Positions 14,313 to 18,498 of a DNA stretch of 18,498 nt are shown in pieces. Each line of letters opens with the position of its first letter. The stretch's first letter is position 1. Origin of the DNA: an uncultured Collinsella sp. (GTDB lineage: Bacteria; Actinomycetota; Coriobacteriia; Coriobacteriales; Coriobacteriaceae). The notes below the pieces were generated by a model. It saw only the letters and a list, made by a program, of their open reading frames with translations, was not told the DNA's origin and searched no databases. Both the position numbers and the translations under genes were made by a program. Location of the stretch: assembly GCA_900545835.1 (NCBI GenBank), contig URBB01000033.1:1-18498 (forward strand), read 5' to 3'.

Positions 14313-16739
14313 TTACGCGTGCCAGATCTCGTCTCGGTACTCTCGAATGGTGCGGTCGCTCGAGAACCAGCCGCTCGAGGCGGTGTTGAGCAGGGCCTTG
14401 CGGTTCCAGGTCTCCTGGTCGCCGTAGCTGTTCGTCAGCTTCTCCCAGGCGTCGACGTAGCTGCGGAAATCGGCCATGACCAGGTCGGGGTCGTTGTTGT
14501 TCATGAGCTCGTTGTAGATGCTCTCGAAGTTGCCCGAAAGACCCGCAAAGGTGTTGTCCTTGAGCTCGTCCATCACGCGGCCCAGACGCTCGCGGTCGCC
14601 GTTGAGGGTATCCCACGCAAAGTAGCTGTTGGATGCCCAGAGCTGCTCGACCTCGGGAGCGGTCAGGCCAAAGATGGCCTCGTTCTCGCGACCGGCCAGG
14701 TCGGCGATCTCGATGTTGGCGCCGTCGAGGGTGCCCAGCGTAATAGCGCCGTTCATCATGAGCTTCATGTTGGACGTGCCCGAGGCCTCCTTGCCGGCCG
14801 TGGAGATCTGCTCCGAGATCTCGGCGGCGGGGTAGATGAGCTGGGCGTTGCTCACGCGGAAGTTGGGGATAAAGCAGACCTTCATGACCTCGTTCACGCG
14901 GGCATCGTTGTTGATGACGTCAGCCACGGAGTTAATGAGGCGGATGGTCTCCTTGGCAAAGGTGTAGCTCGAGGCCGCCTTGCCGCTAAAGATGAAGGTC
15001 GTCGGCGTCACGTGGAAGTTGGGATCGGCGATGCGACGGTTGTAGATGTCCATCACCTTCATGATGTTCATGAGCTGGCGCTTATAGGCATGGAAGCGCT
15101 TCACCTGAACATCGAAGACGGTGTTGGGGTCGATGACCAGACCGGTCTCGGCCTTAACGTAGGCGGCCAGGCGCTCCTTGTTGGCGCGCTTGGAGGCACC
15201 CACGGCCTTCAGGAACTCGGTATCGTTCTGGAACTCCTTGAGTTTCTCCAGCTCAAAGGCGTCCTTCAGCCAGCCGTCGCCAATGGCCTCGGTCACGAGC
15301 TTGGCATAGGTGGGGTTGGCCTCGGCAAAGAAGCGACGGTGCGAGATGCCGTTGGTCTTGTTGTTGAACTTTTCGGGCGTCAGGGCATAGAAGTCCTTGA
15401 GCACGATGTTCTTGATGATGTCGGAGTGGATCTTGGCCACGCCGTTGACGCTGTGGCTGCAAATCACAGACAGGTTGGCCATGCGAATCTCGCCGTCCCA
15501 CAGGATGGCGGTCTGGCGCAGACGCTCCTGCCAGCCTTCCTGCGTGGTGTCGAACGACTCGTGCCAACGACGGCTGATCTCGTCGATGATCTGGTACACG
15601 CGGGGGAGGAGCTTGGAGAACGTGCCGATGGGCCACTTCTCCAGGGCCTCGGGCAGGATGGTGTGGTTGGTGTAGCTCACGACCTGCGTCACGATGTTCC
15701 AGGCGTCATCCCACTCGAGCTTCTTCTCGTCGATGAGGATGCGCATGAGCTCGGGGCCGCACATGGCGGGGTGCGTGTCGTTGGTGTGGATGGCCACAAA
15801 CTGCGGCAGCAGCTCCCAGTTCTCGCCGTGCTCCTTCTCAAAGGTATCGAGCAGGCTGTAGATGCCGGCCGAGACAAACAGGTACTCCTGCTTCAGGCGC
15901 AGCAGACGGCCGTGCTCGCCGGCGTCGTTGGGGTAGAGGATAGCACTGATGGCCTCGGCCTCGGCGCGCTCGGCGTCGGCCAGGGCATAGTCGCCGCGGT
16001 TGAAGGCCTCAAGGTCGAAGTGCTCCTCGACCGGCTCGGCAGCCCAGACGCGCAGCTTGTTGACGGTCTCGCCGGCATAGCCCACAACGGGGATGTCATA
16101 GGGAACGGCCAGGATATCCTGCGTGTCCACCGTGCGGTAGAACGTGCGGCCGTTCTCCTCAAAGCCCTCAACACGGCCGCCAAACTTGATGGTCACGGCC
16201 TTGTCCTGACGACGGACCTCCCAGGGATAGCCATGGGTGAGCCACTCGTCGGTGGCCTCGACCTGGCTGCCGTTGACGATCTCCTGCTTAAAGAGGCCGT
16301 AGCGGTAGCGCATGCCGTTGCCGTAGCCGGCAATGCCCTCGGCTGCCATGGAATCCAGGAAGCATGCGGCCAGACGGCCCAGGCCACCGTTGCCCAGAGC
16401 CGGATCGGGCTCCTGGTTCTCGATGACGGACAGGTCGAAGCCCATGTCGTCGAGCGCCTCGGCGACCATGTCGCGCACGCCAAAGTTGAGCAGGTAGTTG
16501 TCAAGCAGGCGGCCGATCAAAAACTCGATCGAGAAGTAGTACACGCGCTTCTTGCCCTCGGCGGTGGCGCGGGCGTCGCTCTTGGTGGCAACGGTGCGTG
16601 CCTTCTCGGCCACGAGCTTGGCCAGGGCGTTAAAGCGGTCGAGGTCGCTGGCGGCCTCGACGCTCTTACCACTGATGCTCATGACGGCATCGCGATAGAG
16701 CTCGGTAAACTCCTGTTTGTTGTCGAAGATCTTATTCAT
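14313..16739 (-). CDS. glgP: Glycogen/maltodextrin phosphorylase (GT35)
   Basis: Releases glucose-1-phosphate from alpha-1,4 chain ends by phosphorolysis, using pyridoxal phosphate. At 808 residues it is full length for the family. Visible signatures: YYFSIEFLIGR near the N-terminus, PALGNGGLGRLAACFLDS, HTNDTHPAM, SYTNHTILPEALEKW, VKRFHAYKRQLMN, and the cofactor-binding EASGTSNMKLMMNG with Lys659 as the Schiff-base lysine. No added tail or truncation. The ribosome site GAAAGG lies about 4-5 bases before the ATG. It sits between glgB and glgC, so breakdown and synthesis enzymes are encoded together; its glucose-1-phosphate product is also the substrate of GlgC. Preference for glycogen over maltodextrin is not decided by the sequence; location favours glycogen. 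Confidence 0.97.
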   Translation of the reverse strand: MNKIFDNKQEFTELYRDAVMSISGKSVEAASDLDRFNALAKLVAEKARTVATKSDARATAEGKKRVYYFSIEFLIGRLLDNYLLNFGVRDMVAEALDDMGFDLSVIENQEPDPALGNGGLGRLAACFLDSMAAEGIAGYGNGMRYRYGLFKQEIVNGSQVEATDEWLTHGYPWEVRRQDKAVTIKFGGRVEGFEENGRTFYRTVDTQDILAVPYDIPVVGYAGETVNKLRVWAAEPVEEHFDLEAFNRGDYALADAERAEAEAISAILYPNDAGEHGRLLRLKQEYLFVSAGIYSLLDTFEKEHGENWELLPQFVAIHTNDTHPAMCGPELMRILIDEKKLEWDDAWNIVTQVVSYTNHTILPEALEKWPIGTFSKLLPRVYQIIDEISRRWHESFDTTQEGWQERLRQTAILWDGEIRMANLSVICSHSVNGVAKIHSDIIKNIVLKDFYALTPEKFNNKTNGISHRRFFAEANPTYAKLVTEAIGDGWLKDAFELEKLKEFQNDTEFLKAVGASKRANKERLAAYVKAETGLVIDPNTVFDVQVKRFHAYKRQLMNIMKVMDIYNRRIADPNFHVTPTTFIFSGKAASSYTFAKETIRLINSVADVINNDARVNEVMKVCFIPNFRVSNAQLIYPAAEISEQISTAGKEASGTSNMKLMMNGAITLGTLDGANIEIADLAGRENEAIFGLTAPEVEQLWASNSYFAWDTLNGDRERLGRVMDELKDNTFAGLSGNFESIYNELMNNNDPDLVMADFRSYVDAWEKLTNSYGDQETWNRKALLNTASSGWFSSDRTIREYRDEIWHA

Positions 16740-16793
16740 ACGTTCCTTTCCCCCGGGGATGTTTCTCCCGGAACGGTTATGACTTGTATCCTA

Positions 16794-16808
16794 CGCCCCG
16801 GCGGGGCG
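16794..16808 (-). other. Short GC hairpin between glgB and glgP
   Basis: CGCCCC GGC GGGGCG is a 6-bp stem with a 3-base loop. Close by, GTTAC-AGTG-GTAAC (16813-16826) is another small inverted repeat. They fill the 94-base glgB-glgP gap. No T-run follows and no convincing promoter is seen, so read-through from glgB is plausible. Confidence 0.4.
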
Positions 16809-16833
16809 GGTAGTTACAGTGGTAACGGCTTTG

Positions 16834-18498
16834 TTACGCTTTCTTGGCAGGAGCCTTAATAGCAGCTGTCTTGGCCTTGGGAGCAGCCTTTTTGGTGGCT
16901 GCCTTCTTGGCCGTGCTGGACTTGGCCGAAGCCTTGGCAGCGGACTTGGCAGCCTTCGCCTTGACCGGAGCCTTCTTAGCAGCCGCGGTCTTGGGCTTCA
17001 CCGAAGACGCACGCTTGCGCGTCGCCTTCTTGGGCTCCTCGACCACCGGCGGCTTGTAGCTGCTGGGACCGCGACGTTTAAGCACCACGCCTGCCAGACC
17101 GGGCACCTTAATCTCGATGGAGTCCATCTGCCCGTTCCAGGGATAGGGCTCGCTCGAGCAGGTGTAGGGCTCCTCACCCGCATAGCCGCTGCCGCCAAAC
17201 TCGGGACGATCGGAATCAAAGATGACCTCCCAGTCACCCTCGCGCGGAACGCCCACGCGGAAGCTCTCGTAGCTCGCCGGGTCAAAGTTGATCAGGATCA
17301 CCAGGTCGTTGTCGACGTCCTCGCCCTGACGCACAAAGCTCACGATGGACTGTTTAGAGTTGTCCGCGTCGATCCAGGTAAAGCCGTCGTCGGTGTAGCC
17401 GCGCTCGTACAGGGCAGGCTCGTCGGTGTACAGGTGGTTGAGCGCCTTAATAAACGCCTGATGATGACGGTGGGTCTCGTACTCCTCGGTCAGGAACCAC
17501 TGGATGGACTCGTAGTAGCGCCACTCAATAAACTGGCCGATCTCGTTGCCCATAAAGTTGAGCTTGGCACCGGGGTGCGTCATCTGGTAGAAAGCCAGCG
17601 TGCGCAGGCCGGCAAACTGGCGCCACCAGTCGCCCGGCATGCGGCCGATCAACGAGCACTTGCCGTGCACGACCTCGTCGTGGCTCAGCGGGCAAATAAA
17701 GTTCTCGGTAAAGGCATACATGATGGAGAACGTGAGCAGTCCGTGGTTGCCGGGGCGCCACGGAAAATCGGTCTGCATGTAGTGCAGGGTGTCGTTCATC
17801 CAGCCCATGTCCCACTTGTAGTGGAAGCCCAGGCCACCGTCCTGCGGCGGGTAGGTCACGAGCGGCCACGCGGTGGACTCCTCGGCCATCATCATCACGT
17901 CGGGGTAGTGTGCCTCCACAGCGCAGTTGACCTGGCGGATAAACGCGCTGGCGTCCAGGTCTTCCTCGGTACCGTACTTGTTGAACTTCTTTTGGCCGGG
18001 ATCATCGATGCCAAAGTTGAGGTACAGCATGCTGGACACGCCGTCCATGCGAATGCCGTCCACGTGGAAGTTCTCGAGCCAGTACAGCACGTTGGAGACC
18101 AGGAAGGAGCGAACCTCGCCGCGGGCGAAGTCAAACTTGTGCGTACCCCAGTTGGGGTGAATCTCGTGCTCAAACAGCATGTGGCCGTTAAAGGTGGCAA
18201 GGCCGTGGGAGTCGGCACAAAAGCCGCCGGGCACCCAGTCCATGATCACGCCGATGCCCGCCTCGTGGCACGCGTCGATAAAGTGCATGAGCTGCTGCGG
18301 GTTGCCGTAGCGCGACGTGGCGGCATAGTAGCCGGTCGTCTGGTAACCCCAGGAGCCATCGAAGGGATGCTCCATAAGCGGCATGACCTCGATATGCGTG
18401 TAGCCCATGTCGCGCACGTAGTCCACGAGCTCCACCGACAGGTCGTCGTAGGTGTAGAACTCGCCGCGCTGCGCGGGGAAGGGATCCATGGGGCCGGG
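16834..18498 (-). CDS. glgB: 1,4-alpha-glucan branching enzyme (GH13), N-terminus missing, with Lys/Ala-rich tail
   Basis: Creates alpha-1,6 branches in glycogen. The frame runs off the window end (reads PGPMDPFPAQRGEFY), so the N-terminal CBM48 part and roughly 200 or more residues are absent; the ATG at 18489 is internal. Numbered from that Met: HPFDGSWGYQTTGYYA at 41-56; region I DWVPGGF at 84-90, with Gly89 where branching enzymes usually have His; nucleophile Asp149 in GIRMDGVSSMLY; acid/base Glu203 in AEESTAWP; region IV LSHDEVVHGK at 268-277. The beta-sandwich ends near 471. Residues 484-551 are an extra tail of KKAT, AKKAPVKAKAAKS and similar units ending APAKKA, like the GlgA tail. 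It is the first glg gene seen; the operon promoter must lie outside. Confidence 0.95.
   Translation of the reverse strand, partial: PGPMDPFPAQRGEFYTYDDLSVELVDYVRDMGYTHIEVMPLMEHPFDGSWGYQTTGYYAATSRYGNPQQLMHFIDACHEAGIGVIMDWVPGGFCADSHGLATFNGHMLFEHEIHPNWGTHKFDFARGEVRSFLVSNVLYWLENFHVDGIRMDGVSSMLYLNFGIDDPGQKKFNKYGTEEDLDASAFIRQVNCAVEAHYPDVMMMAEESTAWPLVTYPPQDGGLGFHYKWDMGWMNDTLHYMQTDFPWRPGNHGLLTFSIMYAFTENFICPLSHDEVVHGKCSLIGRMPGDWWRQFAGLRTLAFYQMTHPGAKLNFMGNEIGQFIEWRYYESIQWFLTEEYETHRHHQAFIKALNHLYTDEPALYERGYTDDGFTWIDADNSKQSIVSFVRQGEDVDNDLVILINFDPASYESFRVGVPREGDWEVIFDSDRPEFGGSGYAGEEPYTCSSEPYPWNGQMDSIEIKVPGLAGVVLKRRGPSSYKPPVVEEPKKATRKRASSVKPKTAAAKKAPVKAKAAKSAAKASAKSSTAKKAATKKAAPKAKTAAIKAPAKKA
16837..17040 (-). 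repeat. Low-complexity DNA encoding the GlgB tail
   Basis: GCC/AAG-rich repeated codons encode the Lys/Ala-rich last 68 residues. Composition matches the DNA for the GlgA tail but with more Ala and Lys and fewer Thr and Glu. Confidence 0.7.

Noticed and set aside
14145..16859. A 904-codon open frame on the + strand, antisense to glgP and part of glgC
   Set aside because: It mirrors glgP codon for codon. The biased GC-rich codons of glgP leave the opposite strand free of stops, and the translation is Val/Leu/Gly/His-rich with no family motif. The real GlgP has full catalytic motifs.

Overview
The window looks like an assembled contig from a GC-rich gut actinobacterium of the class Coriobacteriia, most likely Collinsella. 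That placement is an inference from protein style, a glgC/glgD pair in an actinobacterial-looking genome, and GC-rich codon use; it is not proven here. Both ends are artificial or broken. The first 37 bases are an Illumina Nextera (i7-side) transposase adapter that cuts off the start of priA, and the far end stops inside glgB.

Left part (38-5593, + strand): four housekeeping genes in two pairs. priA (replication restart helicase) is followed after a few bases by def (peptide deformylase). Then comes a 300+ base gap holding a long near-perfect inverted repeat and a terminator. fmt (Met-tRNA formyltransferase) and rsmB (16S rRNA m5C methyltransferase) follow, overlapping by ATGA. Fmt adds the formyl group to initiator Met-tRNA and Def removes it from new proteins. 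A second long inverted repeat and a strong bidirectional terminator close this block against a convergent small FmdB-type zinc-ribbon gene (5735-5971, - strand).

Right part (6061-18498, - strand): a glycogen/maltodextrin island. Transcription runs glgB (branching enzyme, 5' end missing) > glgP (phosphorylase) > glgC and glgD (catalytic and degenerate ADP-glucose pyrophosphorylase subunits) > glgA (glycogen synthase). Downstream, with its own candidate promoter, is a 1098-residue fusion of a GH13 amylase/neopullulanase-like enzyme to a GH77 4-alpha-glucanotransferase. GlgC/GlgD make ADP-glucose, GlgA extends chains, GlgB branches them, GlgP shortens them, and the fusion probably trims and reshuffles what GlgP leaves.

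The most unusual signal is that the two polymer-building enzymes, GlgA and GlgB, both end in long, disordered-looking, histone-H1-like tails rich in Lys, Ala, Thr and Pro (about 255 and 68 residues). GlgC, GlgD, GlgP and the fusion lack them. Other points of note are the GH13-GH77 fusion, a Gly in place of the usual region I His in GlgB, and two unrelated long palindromes in intergenic DNA.
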